From assembly GCA_947561585.1 (NCBI GenBank), contig CANNZV010000328.1:372001-436000 (forward strand): a DNA stretch of 64,000 nt. Reading direction: 5' to 3'. Of the stretch, positions 1-11,310 are shown one piece after another (position 1 is the first letter of the stretch; every line of letters starts with the position of its first letter). A program made the position numbers and the translations under genes. The DNA comes from Caprella mutica. Taxonomy: Eukaryota; Arthropoda; Malacostraca; Amphipoda; Caprellidae. The notes beneath the pieces are model-generated. The model was not told where the DNA came from. It saw only the letters and a program-made list of their open reading frames with translations, and did not search any database.

Positions 1-101
1 ATTATTTGATAAGCTCATTTTATCAGAGCCTAGAGAGAACCTAAAATCAAATATTGAAATGCATTATCGATTATATGAAATCTCATCTTTTGTCCAAACA
101 G

Positions 102-1008
102 TGCTGACCACAACATCGTAGACGGAAAAGTAGCATCAAGAGAATCTGCAACGGAGATGTACCATTCGTCTAGTGTGTCTCCAGTTTGGCTACAAATTGA
201 TCTGGAAGATTATTTCAAAATAAAGACAATCAGACTAATAGTCAGTCAGTTATCTACCAGTTATAATCTCAAAGATGTCAAGGTATTCATATTTAACTTA
301 ATCATTTTGTTGTTTGGTGATCTTAAATATTCATGAGTTTACCATCTGTTAGGATGTGTGTATCGTGTAGTGGCTAGGAAGGATCTTTCCAGTGTATCGT
401 ATCATTCAAATTGTAAAACATGACACACTGAAATAATCTTGATTTCTTGAATTTTTGTGCTATGTGCTACTATTTCACATTGACTATTTTGCATTTACAC
501 TATATCGTTCAACAACGTATAATATTCATAAAAAATATTGATTCCATTGAACTGATTAAATCGCAATCCTGAAATACTTTTGAGTTTTAGTTATTGAGAA
601 AGTGAATTTCGTCCCAATCGGAAAATTTATAATTGTGAAATCGTCAAATATTGTTGATAACACTAAATATAGACATATACAAGTATATAAAACATATTTA
701 AACTAATTACAATTTTATTTCCATCAACTATAATATTTTGATTTAAATACAATTCTAACAATACAGTATACTATTCACCATGATTTGATAGGTAAATACT
801 TCATCCCCCACAGATCTATATTTCAAACTCCACCATTGTGAAAAACGACGTCTCAGGCCACTACCATGTTGCTTCCGTAACCGAAATCAAAAGTTCCTAT
901 GGATGGTGGTACAGTCTGACGTTGAACCTGGCTGTTCCTTACCGCTATGTGGTGATCTATAAACCCACGTACTACCTAACAATGGATGAAGTGGAAGTCC
1001 TAGCTTGA
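102..1008 (+). CDS. 3' two coding exons of a fucolectin-like (FTP / F5/8 type C-like) lectin, 5' part outside window
   Basis: Two exons read as one frame: 102-282 (acceptor after TTTTGTCCAAACAG, donor at 283) and 814-1008 (acceptor after CATCCCCCACAG, stop TGA 1006-1008). They join in phase 0 and give about 124 residues. Seen motifs are NIVDGK, then PVWLQIDLEDYFKIKTIRL, then LKDVKIYISNS across the junction, and the C-terminal run YRYVVIY...YLTMDEVEVLA. This order (N-x-x-D-G, W-x-x-x-D-L, a V/I-rich strand, R-Y-V, L-T-x-x-E-V-E-V) is that of the fucolectin/tachylectin-4/pentraxin-1 galactose-binding-like fold. Known members bind fucose through a segment with R-G-D and paired Cys; here that position reads SQLSTSYN, so sugar binding may be lost or altered. 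The domain ends the protein. Secretion is expected from the family but the signal peptide would lie upstream of the window. Confidence 0.75.
357..399 (+). repeat. Solitary monomer of the 34-bp satellite
   Basis: One copy of the unit that forms the tandem array at 31715-32188 (core GTGTAGTGGCTAGGAAGGAT) lies in the intron of the lectin gene. A start of a second unit follows (AGTGTATCGTATC). No array surrounds it. Confidence 0.7.
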
Positions 1009-1273
1009 AAGAAAACCTATAAAGGAAACTTTCATATTACTCCTTAGTTGTTTTGCCAGAATTTTTCTCAATTATCTATCCTAATATTACCAGTCGTGTG
1101 TTATTTTTTGAATCTCTTATTATTTATTAGAATGAAGATAGTAACCACGACGCACATGGGAATATATTGATATGGTATTTTAATTCTTATATCTTTTTCA
1201 ACTTTTAAATGAAAATTTATAGAATATATCGGTCTATGCAAATTTTTTTTTTATTTATTTATTCGAAAGAAGT
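1009..1273. other. 3' flank of the lectin gene
   Basis: AT-rich sequence after the stop codon, presumably 3' untranslated region. I see no canonical AATAAA close to the stop. Confidence 0.4.
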
Positions 1274-1277
1274 TTAA

Positions 1278-1709
1278 CCCTAATGAGTTTGACGTGTGTT
1301 TTCTAGACACATCTTTTTTAAATTACTTTATATCCTTCGTGTCATTCCTTTAAATTTACCGGCCTTTAATGATTTAATTTAATTTTTAATTTTTGCATTT
1401 AAAAGTTAAAAAGTATTTACATATGGGCTTTAATCAACGTAAATCAGGAAAATAATTGTACTGAGGTGACGTGTGTCGCCGTAGAGGTACTATTAGCTAA
1501 CCACTCAACACACTTTTGTCCACGTTTTCATGGAGAACAGACATTTATTTCTCCTTATATGTTCAATATTTTTACTTGAAATTTGGTACACATTAGTTCG
1601 GTATATATACTAACAACTTATAGAAATACAGTACCGTAAGTTCTTAAATAAGACATGTGTTTTTTGACACATAGTCAAACCTCAATTCTGATAGTCAAAC
1701 TCATTAGGG
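1278..1709. mobile_element. piggyBac-like non-autonomous element with TTAA duplication
   Basis: Ends are inverted: left CCCTAATGAGTTTGACGTG and right GTCAAACTCATTAGGG. TTAA stands directly outside both (1274-1277 and 1710-1713). TTAA targets with CCC...GGG ends are the known hallmark of piggyBac. The 432-bp interior has no coding frame. Confidence 0.7.
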
Positions 1710-2025
1710 TTAAGCACTTTAAATATGATAAATATAATAATCATTAATCAATAAGTAACTAAATCTTAAGATACGGTCCATATGTGGATTGATAAGTTAC
1801 ACCAATATTAACACTATTGAAAACCCCGTTATTTTCTAGAAGTTCTAGAATATGCTAAAAATACTTATAAAGAATACGTTACAATAATTTAAAATAGAAT
1901 CGGAAATATTATTTTAATTGATGATAATCCAAATATATTAATATTGCTAGCATGATGTTGTAGATATTTACCTTTAACCCCTGCAGTCACCGTATAGCTT
2001 TTATACTTTTTTTATTTGTTTTGAT

Positions 2026-2320
2026 TGGACCTTTGTTGTAAATAGACTATAAACACACAAAATAGGCTTTTTCTGATTCAGTATTTTTATATAAGGTGCA
2101 ATATATTGGTTAGTCAGATTAACCAGCATAACATTACTATAACTAACTATTGTGCAATTTTTTTGGAGTTTTTATGGTTAAACTACGTTAATTTGGTTGT
2201 AAATAAACTATAAACAAAACTAGTAATATTTGCTTACTCAGCTTCTCTTATATGAGGTGGTTAGTAAGACTAACCATAATGATATAACTACACTTTTGCA
2301 ACCTCCATCACTCACTTTGT
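2026..2320. repeat. Diverged tandem duplication, about 160-bp spacing
   Basis: GTAAATAGACTATAAACACA near 2039 recurs as GTAAATAAACTATAAACAAA near 2200. Both are followed by a TATA(T)AAGGTG-type stretch, GGTTAGT and AACCA. The rest of 1714-3566 is AT-rich sequence in which I see no gene. Confidence 0.5.
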
Positions 2321-3626
2321 GTGATGTTTTGATTTAGTCAATAAAATAAATCATTTCTGGAGAATAAATTCTAAAAATAATAGCAACTTGACGATACTTA
2401 TACAATGTTGGTATTTAATTTACAGGCATTGAATACCGACTTATTTTATAAGATCACATTTTGAGTGTTCATCTAAATTTTATTAAAGGGCGAGTGCTAA
2501 TTATACACTTTAAATATATGTAGCCTATTGCATCATTCTATTAGGTGGTTTGGTCCATTGTGAACTGTGACTGTGAGCTATAACACATTTCTTTGGTGGT
2601 TGTAGTCCCTGTAACCGCGGTGATTTAAAGTTAAATTAAGGTATTTTCAGTAGGGACTATCATATTTTCTCCATCTGCTAAATTAGTATGCAAATTGATT
2701 GAAAATAAGCATAATATACAATAAATAGATAGAACTATACAATCGTTTACACTACATATAAAATACGTGAGATATATTTAATTTTATAAACAATGTTCTT
2801 TTCATAGTTCTATTGAAGAAAAGATTCAGTGTGATGAAAATAAATAGTGACTGTGATTATTATTATATATCTCACGGTTAACTATATATCATATAAAATT
2901 TATCATACAGATTTTTATTTAATATTTACTTTCAGCGATTGATCAATTAATTTATTACGAGCTTAAAAAAGCCCTTTCTATAAACGAAATAAACTGCTAT
3001 TTGTTAATTGATTCCTATAGTTGCTCAGATATTTTATATGGAAATGTTTAAATTATTATATAAGTGCTATATCTGAAATATATTAATCCTATTTTTAGTA
3101 TTATTCAAATATATTAATAAAATATTGCTGAAATTTAAATCCCAATTATTTATTCTTACCCCGTTTCTAGCGAGGGACCCACTAGTGGTTCCCCTCGATT
3201 AAATAAAAGAGATTATCCCAATCACAATAGACGAATCGTATTTATTTTGTGGCCATTTCTATTCTATTTAATGACAGTGTAGCAAATTGATATACCATCT
3301 ACGTATGGACTCTATCTACATAAATCGTAGAAATATTTGGTAATTATACTATAAGTGATCGATATGCACTCTCGAATAAACTATGAAAATGAATACCTTA
3401 TTATTACCTGACACCAGAACTACCAAACAGTAAATTTGAATGCATTTTAATTTCCACAAAATATTGTGTATAACTATAATCACCTCTTTAAACAGAGTTC
3501 TTATTTTGAATGAAATTAATGAAAATAGGTTATGAAAAACTTTGACGTTGGATTTGGATAAAATTGTTTGTCGCTGTTTGTTAAACATTGTGGAAAACGG
3601 TATCCAACTGCTTTAAAATTTGAAAA

Positions 3627-3847
3627 GCAGTCATTTAGACTGCTCGGTAGTTCTATAGCTACTGTTTTCGGATGCAGGGCAGTTCTAGAAACTTATACAA
3701 TATATAATTATTTAATAACTATAGAGACCCAAAAGTTAGTTCTAGCTACATCTATTCAATAAACAATTATTTATTCACCAAAAAATACTGAAACAGTAAC
3801 TATATCACGTTTAATAGCGGTATATAAAATGCAGTCATTTTGACTGC
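3627..3847. repeat. Pair of direct repeats, each a perfect small hairpin
   Basis: GCAGTCATTTAGACTGC (3627-3643) and GCAGTCATTTTGACTGC (3831-3847) are each 6-bp inverted repeats with a 5-nt loop. Both are followed by a related stretch (TCGGTAGTTCTAT / TTGGTCATTCTAT). The 204-bp spacing suggests two ends of a short element or a duplication. Confidence 0.5.
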
Positions 3848-3883
3848 TTGGTCATTCTATGTATTTCACATGGTTGTGGGATA

Positions 3884-4385
3884 CTTCGCCGAATGACATT
3901 TGGCCGAACGGACATTTACCAAACAGACATTTGGCTGAAAAATTTATATTTTCAAAAAGAAATATATGTGATAGTAATATTATTCGATATAGGTAATAAG
4001 ATATATGATTTTGTATAACAAAATAACCAATGACAATAAACAAGTTCAAAAGTATGAAGAGACGCTTTTTCCACCTCTTATATTTGCGATGAAATTCATT
4101 GTGAAGAAGAAATTAAAATTAGTGAGCAACATATACTTGCAGTTCGCAATATGAATAGGTACTCAGTATGCATATCTCAAAATTGTAGTTTCCTTTTTAT
4201 AAAAAACAACTAAATAATAATTGAATTACTAGGAAATTGCATTTCGCGAATACTATGGATACACATTGTATAAAAGTCTTTCCTCCCAATGTCCGTTCTT
4301 TCAAATATCGCCTAGTCTACTTTCGGCCAAATATCCCTTCGTTCAAATGTCCTTCGACCAAGTGGCCTTCGGTAAAGTGTCCGTG
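3884..4385. mobile_element. Word-ended inverted element, word GGACATTTGGCCGAA
   Basis: The left end carries about three forward copies of a word of the form CGAATGACATTTGGC / CGAACGGACATTT. The right end carries about five copies of the same word reverse-complemented (TTTCGGCCAAATAT, TTCGTTCAAATGTCC, TTCGACCAAGTGGCC, TTCGGTAAAGTGTCC). The roughly 330-bp interior is AT-rich without a convincing frame. The layout resembles the subrepeat ends of Drosophila Foldback elements; the family is not assigned. Confidence 0.55.
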
Positions 4386-5540
4386 CAAGTTTTCAAATGA
4401 GTGATAATTCTAGTGCTAAACATCTCTGAATCCTAATGATTTCGGTGTTGATTCCGAAAATTAAATATATATAATATATATTCCCCAATCATGTCAAATT
4501 TTTACTATATGGAAATTAGGGAAAATATAGACCATCTAATATATGATGTCAATATAATTCTACAACATACATTATAATATATGTATCAATAACAGATTGA
4601 AAAAAAATCACCAATAAATACATTTTGAAGTTGAAAAAAGTAAATGAGTTAACATTTTCAACATCTGTATTTAACAAATTTGAATACAAAATGTAACTAC
4701 ACTATAAAACAAAATTCTGACCTGATTCAGCAATGAGGATATCCTTTCTAAAATCTGTAAGTAAAATACACCTGGAAAAGTACAATATTACCCCCAACAA
4801 CCATGCGGGCAGTGTATAATAAAGAATAATTATGGATAAATCATTTTTCTTTCTTGTTTTTAATGAAAAAAAATTGTCTTTTAAACAAAATAAAAACAAG
4901 AAAATGCTCAATATAATTCACTGATGAAATACTCATCGCATTTATCCTGTGAATCGCATCAGAAAAAAAATGAGTCTAAATATTTGAAATGACGTATCTC
5001 TTGAGTTGACAATTATATATTAAGTATTTTTTTATCATAAATCATTGTTCGAAATAATTTATTTGAATCTTGAAATGATTTGTTTGTATCTTTTCAAACT
5101 TTCTTCTGGAGACGGAGGAAGTATCTTAAGCGATACAAGGAACTTCAATTTAAAGGAGAAAAAGAAAGATTTTTAATTAAAGTTTCAATGGGACCATAGA
5201 GTGTGAATAATAACTGCTAGAATTGATATGAAAAATTCAATTAAATAACCTGTAATGATATAATAATCACTTATCGTCGGTTTCAAACGCCGATTATAAT
5301 AAATGATCAATTTTGGATGATAAATAATTCGAATAAAATCCAATTGTAAAATAGTCTATCGGTTTTTTTCTTTAGACATTCACGAGAAAAAATCATAAGT
5401 TAATAGCTTAAATTCTGTAAATTTACGATTAAACATATACGATTTCTATTTACGGTAATCAACAGAAGTAAAGAAATTATAGCTGGAAAATTAGTTAGGA
5501 AGTTCAGCTTATGTTTTTTTTTTTAATATAAATTTTCAGG
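4386..5540. other. AT-rich non-coding stretch
   Basis: Nothing supported is seen here. The only open frame, near 4702-4911 (-), is short, AT-driven and lacks recognisable motifs. Confidence 0.5.
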
Positions 5541-5542
5541 TA

Positions 5543-5758
5543 CTGTAGAACTCCTCTATATGATGAACTAAAACTAGGTCACTATGACTCATAGAGCTAA
5601 CTTCACTAAAGAGCGAAGAACTGCATAGAGAACTGGCCATCATGATATGGTAGTACACTATATATTTTCTTTAATAAAATTCATTATATAGAGTACTTCA
5701 TTACTCAGGACTGTACTAATCAGATGGAACAGGACTCCATTATAGAGGCGTTTTACTG
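5543..5758. mobile_element. pogo/Tigger-like MITE with TA flanks
   Basis: Left end CTGTAGAACTCCTCTATA and right end (reverse complement) CAGTAAAACGCCTCTATA are flanked by TA on both sides (5541-5542, 5759-5760). CAGTARAAC-CTCTATA ends with TA duplication match the known pogo/Tigger group. The element is 216 bp and non-coding. Confidence 0.65.
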
Positions 5759-5760
5759 TA

Positions 5761-6939
5761 TTACAATAAAATGAATAGTCTAGAAATTATAATAACTTTC
5801 AGATCACCTGTTGAATTCGCACACCAAGATTTCACTCCTGTATGTACAATCTGCACTTCAAGATTTCACTCCTGTACATTCCGCACCCTAAACTGGACTG
5901 AGTTGCGGATTCTGCGAGTCTACAAAAAAATACAATTCATATGATAAATATTTGTTAAACGTTATCCAAATAAAGTAATTATAAATTCAATTTCCCAAAA
6001 ATATGAAGTATCATTTTGTTTTGCATTTTGATTACAATTTAAATAATTGTCACTGAATTGAAAGAAGCCATTGAATATGAATGTGACCAAAAATATGAGT
6101 ATACTAAGATAATTGTTTGATGGTGCGTGCGAAATTCCTTTGTTCGTGCTGCCAGCGTATCTGGATACAAAAGGGACGTCAGTTTGAGAGAACAGGAAGT
6201 GAAAAAAACGTTAGGACGATACTTGGAAATATTTTTACACTTCTGAATTAATAAAATTATAATGAACACCAAATGTATATATACATATTTTTTGGACACC
6301 TTGTAATTATTCAGACTTAATATATTACATATTGACCAAATTTGAGATGAACATACTTCTAAAGTTGAGTTTAATTGACTTCATATACAATTTATAATTT
6401 AAAAAAAAAAACTAAAATGTGAGAACTTAAATTAGCTTAAAATTTCTTTCCAATTACATACTCGAGTCTGAATACAATCGACATTTGGATATTTAATAAT
6501 TGATTCTGTATATATTGCAATGAAAAAATAATGCGCTGAATTTCTCTATCTTTTCATGGAATATATTCTTCTTTCAAAATAATAAATAAATCCAAACAAT
6601 GCCGAATAAATAATCTGTCAACGTTTCATGACACGGGATACGTGAAATATTTAAAGTGAATCGATGTAATAATTTTTTTTTTTGAGAGTCTAACTGTTCA
6701 GGATTCAAAAGTTTTTATTTAATTCAATTAAACTGGTTTTGTTTCAATTTTTTTTCCAATGAATCAAACCATATATATTTCACCACCAAAACTCTTTCAG
6801 TGATTATCAATTAAAAAATCTAGTTTAATGAATGTCATTCATGATTCACAGTATTAGACCAGTTTTACTAAAGATTTTTATACTAAATAATCATCCTCTC
6901 TAAATGATGATTAACTTGCTTCATCGGGTTCTATTTCAG
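5761..6939. other. Non-coding stretch with a short direct repeat
   Basis: AAGATTTCACTCCTGTA occurs twice, near 5827 and 5857. The 86-codon open frame at 6039-6299 (-) has no recognisable domain and is probably chance. The remainder is AT-rich. Confidence 0.45.
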
Positions 6940-7021
6940 AGAATTTCACGCTTTACAACTGGTTGGAAGTAGGGCTGCTAAAGGAAAACCTATCTCTGCA
7001 TTTGCTGCAATTAGCAGTTAG
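6940..7021 (+). CDS. Possible C-terminal exon, unrecognised
   Basis: A good acceptor (GGGTTCTATTTCAG, ending at 6939) is followed after one base by 26 codons and TAG (7019-7021): EFHALQLVGSRAAKGKPISA then FAAISS. Alanine and glycine codons stand out in this AT-rich setting. Against it, an 81-base stop-free run is short enough to arise by chance and there is no partner exon. It sits 38 bp before the 27-bp satellite. I do not recognise the peptide. Confidence 0.27.
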
Positions 7022-7058
7022 TAGTACCTATAGTGAAGAATTTCTATACTTACTACTA

Positions 7059-9027
7059 CTATAGTGTTATAGTCATACAATGGTGCTATAGTGTTATAGT
7101 CATACAATGGTACTATACTGTTATAGTCATACAATGGTGCTATACTGTTATAGTCATACAATTAATGGTACTATAGTGTTATAGTCATACAATGGTGCTA
7201 TAGTGTTATAGTCATACAATGAAGCTATAGTGTTATAGTCATACAATGCAGCTATAGTGTTATAGTCATACAATGAAGCTATAGTGTTATAGTCATACAA
7301 TGGTACTATACTGTTATAGTCATACAATGGAGCTATAGTGTTATAGTCATACAATGGTACTATACTGTTATAGTCATACAATGAAGCTATAGTGTTATAG
7401 TCATACAATTAATGGTACTATAGTGTTATAGTCATACAATGGTGCTATAGTGTTATAGTCATACAATGGTGCTATAGTGTTATAGTCATACAATGGTACT
7501 ATAGTGTTATAGTCATACAATGGTGCTATACTGTTATAGTCATACAATGGTGCTATAGTGTTATAGTCATACAATGGTGCTATGCTGTTATAGTCATACA
7601 ATGCAGCTATAGTGTTATAGTCATACAATGAAGCTATACTGTTATAGTCATACAATGAAGCTATAGTGTTATAGTCATACAATGGTGCTATACTGTTATA
7701 GTCATACAATGCAGCTATAGTGTTATAGTCATACAATGGAGCTATAGTGTTATAGTCATACAATGGTACTATACTGTTATAGTCATACAATGAAGCTATA
7801 GTGTTATAGTCATACAATTAATGGTACTATAGTGTTATAGTCATACAATGGTGCTATAGTGTTATAGTCATACAATGCAGCTATAGTATTATAGTCATAC
7901 AATGCAGCTATAGTGTTATAGTCATACAATGAAGCTATAGTGTTATAGTCATACAATGGAGCTATACTGTTATAGTCATACAATGCAGCTATACTGTTAT
8001 AGTCATACAATGAAGCTATAGTGTTATAGTCATACAATGGTGCTATACTGTTATAGTCATGCAATGCAGCTATAGTGTTATAGTCATACAATGAAGCTAT
8101 ACTGTTATAGTCATGCAATGCAGCTATAGTGTTATAGTCATACAATGGTACTATACTGTTATAGTCATGCAATGCAGCTATAGTGTTATAGTCATACAAT
8201 GGTGCTATACTGTTATAGTCATACAATGAAGCTATAGTGTTATAGTCATACAATGGTACTATACTGTTATAGTCATACAATGAAGCTATAGTGTTATAGT
8301 CATACAATGGTGCTATACTGTTATAGTCATGCAATGCAGCTATAGTGTTATAGTCATACAATGAAGCTATACTGTTATAGTCATGCAATGCAGCTATAGT
8401 GTTATAGTCATACAATGGTACTATACTGTTATAGTCATGCAATGCAGCTATAGTGTTATAGTCATACAATGGTGCTATACTGTTATAGTCATACAATGAA
8501 GCTATAGTGTTATAGTCATACAATGGTACTATACTGTTATAGTCATACAATGAAGCTATAGTGTTATAGTCATACAATGGTGCTATACTGTTATAGTCAT
8601 GCAATGCAGCTATAGTGTTATAGTCATACAATGGTACTATACTGTTATAGTCATACAATGAAGCTATAGTGTTATAGTCATACAATGGTGCTATACTGTT
8701 ATAGTCATGCAATGCAGCTATAGTGTTATAGTCATACAATGGTACTATACTGTTATAGTCATACAATGCAGCTATAGTGTTATAGTCATACAATGAAGCT
8801 ATAGTGTTATAGTCATACAATGGAGCTATACTGTTATAGTCATACAATGCAGCTATAGTATTATAGTCATACAATGCAGCTATAGTGTTATAGTCATACA
8901 ATGAAGCTATAGTGTTATAGTCATACAATGGTGCTATACTGTTATAGTCATGCAATGCAGCTATACTGTTTTAGTCATACAATGCAGCTATAGTGTTATA
9001 GTCATACAATGGTGCTATACTGTTATA
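7059..9027. repeat. 27-bp satellite array, about 72 units
   Basis: Unit TATAGTGTTATAGTCATACA plus a variable 7-bp block (ATGGTGC, ATGCAGC, ATGAAGC, ATGGTAC). Units alternate AGTGTT and ACTGTT variants. Because 27 is divisible by 3, one reverse frame stays open (nonapeptide LYDYNTIAP and variants). Three 4-bp insertions (CAATTAATGG at about 7161, 7408 and 7818) shift that frame, which argues against coding. Confidence 0.95.
8041..8580. repeat. Higher-order repeat: two 270-bp copies inside the 27-bp array
   Basis: 8041-8310 and 8311-8580 appear identical base for base by eye, each made of ten distinct 27-bp variants in the same order. A third copy starts at 8581 but departs after about 54 bp. 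This is amplification of a ten-unit block, as known for centromeric satellites. Confidence 0.85.
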
Positions 9028-9101
9028 CTAATATATTAGCACTTTTGGGTGCAGTTGTTAATATCAAAAAATTAAATTCATATTCTCATCATCAGGGTTC
9101 T

Positions 9102-9166
9102 CAGGCAAGAAGTATATATTCCTGTGATATTAAGGGAATATCCCAGGAATAAATCATTCTTGCCTG
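9102..9166. other. 65-nt imperfect hairpin
   Basis: The outer stem CAGGCAAGAA / TTCTTGCCTG is 10 bp and perfect. A 6/6 internal loop follows, then ATTCCTG/CAGGAAT and GATATT/AATATC with one mismatch, closing on a 5-nt AAGGG loop. The size is that of a microRNA precursor, but a tiny palindromic transposon is equally possible. Confidence 0.55.
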
Positions 9167-9320
9167 GATTGTCACAATATGATTTCAAAATCGTAGATTC
9201 CAAAATATGAAATGGTATCGAATACTATACACCGCTGGTGTAGAACGATTCAATACTGTTTAATTCTCTCCGTCTATAATATTTTCAGATCTATTATTTT
9301 AAAAGCATATTGTCACAGCC
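9166..9320. mobile_element. Short TIR element, family shared with 20729-20898
   Basis: Left GGATTGTCACAATATGATTT and right AAGCATATTGTCACAGCC are inverted. Internal text (AAATGGTATCGAATACTATA) matches the second copy near 20.8 kb. It abuts the hairpin at 9102-9166. Confidence 0.65.
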
Positions 9321-10087
9321 CCATACTCAACACTATCACTTGTAATCGAGCTATAAAATAATTACTATTCTTTCAATATATGGTATATCATTGTTAATAT
9401 ATTTCCAAAGCCTGTGATCTGTATACCATATAACAAACTAATAAAAGGGTAATCTGTCACGATACATCATGCATACTTGTCTATTATTTTTGTGATAAAT
9501 AAAGAGAATTATGGTTACTTATAAATGAGACTCCCTTACAATAAAAGAGAGTATCAAGTTGGAATTAAGTGAGAAGGATCAGCATATAATAATACATCAT
9601 CAATTACTGCATCGGCAAAATATTAACTAGCAATAGAACATTCATTAGCAATAGAAAATTACCTTGGGCCACAGGAGATTATGTAGATTATGATGTATGC
9701 TCCTTATTACTTTTTTTAGTATATCTATAAGAATTTTTAGAATAGAATCCCCACTTTCCGAAGACGGAATGAATTCTATTGTGAGGAGTCTTTTCTCAAG
9801 TGCTGATATGTGGTGTGGATATTTGGGTTCCAGGCTAAGGGCAGGATAATGAGGCTAATGACAACTATGATCACCTTCTGAATAAGATTCTCTCCTGAAG
9901 ATCAATTGCGATACAGAGTATAAGTCTATGCAGAGTACACTTTTAAAAAAAGGTGATACTGATTCACAAGGAAATATAAGGAAGTCTGGAGCTAACGCCA
10001 GGTAACATTACCGTAGCGTGGATTGCCTTATTGAGACTGAACAAAAATTAGCCAGAGACTACAGTGTTTATGGGGAAAGGGTGACAG
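9321..10087. other. Non-coding stretch
   Basis: Mixed AT-rich sequence in which I see no gene, repeat or strong signal. Confidence 0.5.
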
Positions 10088-10990
10088 AAGCCCACCCGAC
10101 AAAATCCTTATCATCAAAAACCCATGCGACTAAAACCCATACCGACTAAAGCCCACATCGACAAAGGCCAATGCCGACAAAAGCCCACTCCGACAAATCG
10201 CCTACCCACAAAAGCCCACAACGACAAAAGCCCACACCAACAAAAGTCCACACCGAGAAAAGCCCATAAAGACAAAGGCCCACACCAACATGAGCACACA
10301 TTGACTAAAACCACACCGACGAAAGCTTATCAATGGTATAAAAATATTGCTTTGTCAACCAATTGCAACGTAACAAATTTTCAACGTAACAAAGAATAAA
10401 CTCTGTATTCAGAACATCAACAACCATACTAATTAAGGATAAGGATTTTTATTGATGAAAAGTATTAAAAAAATGAACAATCATTCATCAAGCTCTTTTA
10501 TAATTTCCTAAAGATAGAATATTTAGGGGCATACATAATTCTAGCCGAAAAAGTATTTACGAAGTACTTGGCTATAAAATCGGAAACTATATAGCTATAT
10601 TGCAAAGTCTACATAGGCTGATGTTTGACCTTTCGATCAGTAATACTACATGGTAACTGAGCATGACATCTGCTGGTTACCTGCCGTCTGACTCAATGTT
10701 CCAATATATACTAAGATTTAAGTTCATAAATTACAGTGCTTTAAAACTAAGTTCTACGATAATAGCGTCCCTAAATTTTGTACATAATACAAATTTACAA
10801 TGATTTGGTATAATGAAGGCTTACTAATTTGGTGTCGTCTGTGTGGGTTTTAGTCGATGTGAACTTTTGTCAGTGTGGGCTTTTGTCGGTATGGGCTTTG
10901 GTCGGTGGGGGCTTTTGTCTGTGTGGGCTTTTTTTCACATGGGATTTTGATGCTAGGGATTTTGTCGTGTGGGCTTTTGTCCTTGTCCTA
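10088..10990. mobile_element. Word-ended inverted element, word AAAGCCCACACCGACAA
   Basis: 10088-10325 holds about fourteen degenerate copies of a 17-18-bp word (AAAGCCCACACCGACAA). 10830-10990 holds about eight copies in reverse complement (TTTTGTCGGTGTGGGCTTT form). The roughly 500-bp body between them includes 10435-10512, which resembles 22785-22862 (AAGGATTT...TTATTGA, TCATCAAGC, TTTTATAATTT). Open frames on both strands over the words reflect word periodicity, not genes. Confidence 0.65.
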
Positions 10991-11030
10991 TTTATTGGAT
11001 AGATTGAATAAAAGGGAATAGCAACAGTTA

Positions 11031-11310
11031 AAGGTTCACATGTTAAAAAGGTATTTAAGCAATTATCCACGCCTCAAGATGTTATTTAAGTGGCATTGGT
11101 AACTTCTTAACAACGCCAGAGTATGAAAAGCAATTATCCTTTGACGGAAGGTTGACATCTTAAAAAGGTATTTAGGCAATTAACCAAATTAGCCATGCCT
11201 CAAGATGTTATTTCCTTTGACCTTTGACGAAGCGAAGCTGAAATTTATTAATGAGTTTTATTATTAAATGGCATTGATTGTTAACTTCCTAAAAATGCTA
11301 GTGTATGCAA
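11031..11310. repeat. Diverged tandem duplication
   Basis: TTAAAAAGGTATTTA(A/G)GCAATTA, CCTCAAGATGTTATTT, TGGCATTG and TTAACTTC(T/C)TAA occur in the same order twice, starting near 11042 and 11160. The second copy carries an extra stretch (CCTTTGACCTTTGACGAAGC). The following 1 kb to 12327 is AT-rich and without a gene I can support. Confidence 0.55.

Noticed and set aside
6039..6299. 86-codon reverse frame
   Set aside because: No motif, no splice borders and AT-driven residues.
7154..8955. Reverse-strand frames encoding LYDYNTIAP repeats
   Set aside because: A by-product of a 27-bp period. Broken three times by 4-bp insertions, with unit variation typical of satellite DNA.
10114..10399. 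Open frames on both strands over the 17-18-bp words
   Set aside because: Products of word periodicity at the end of the 10088-10990 element; no domain.
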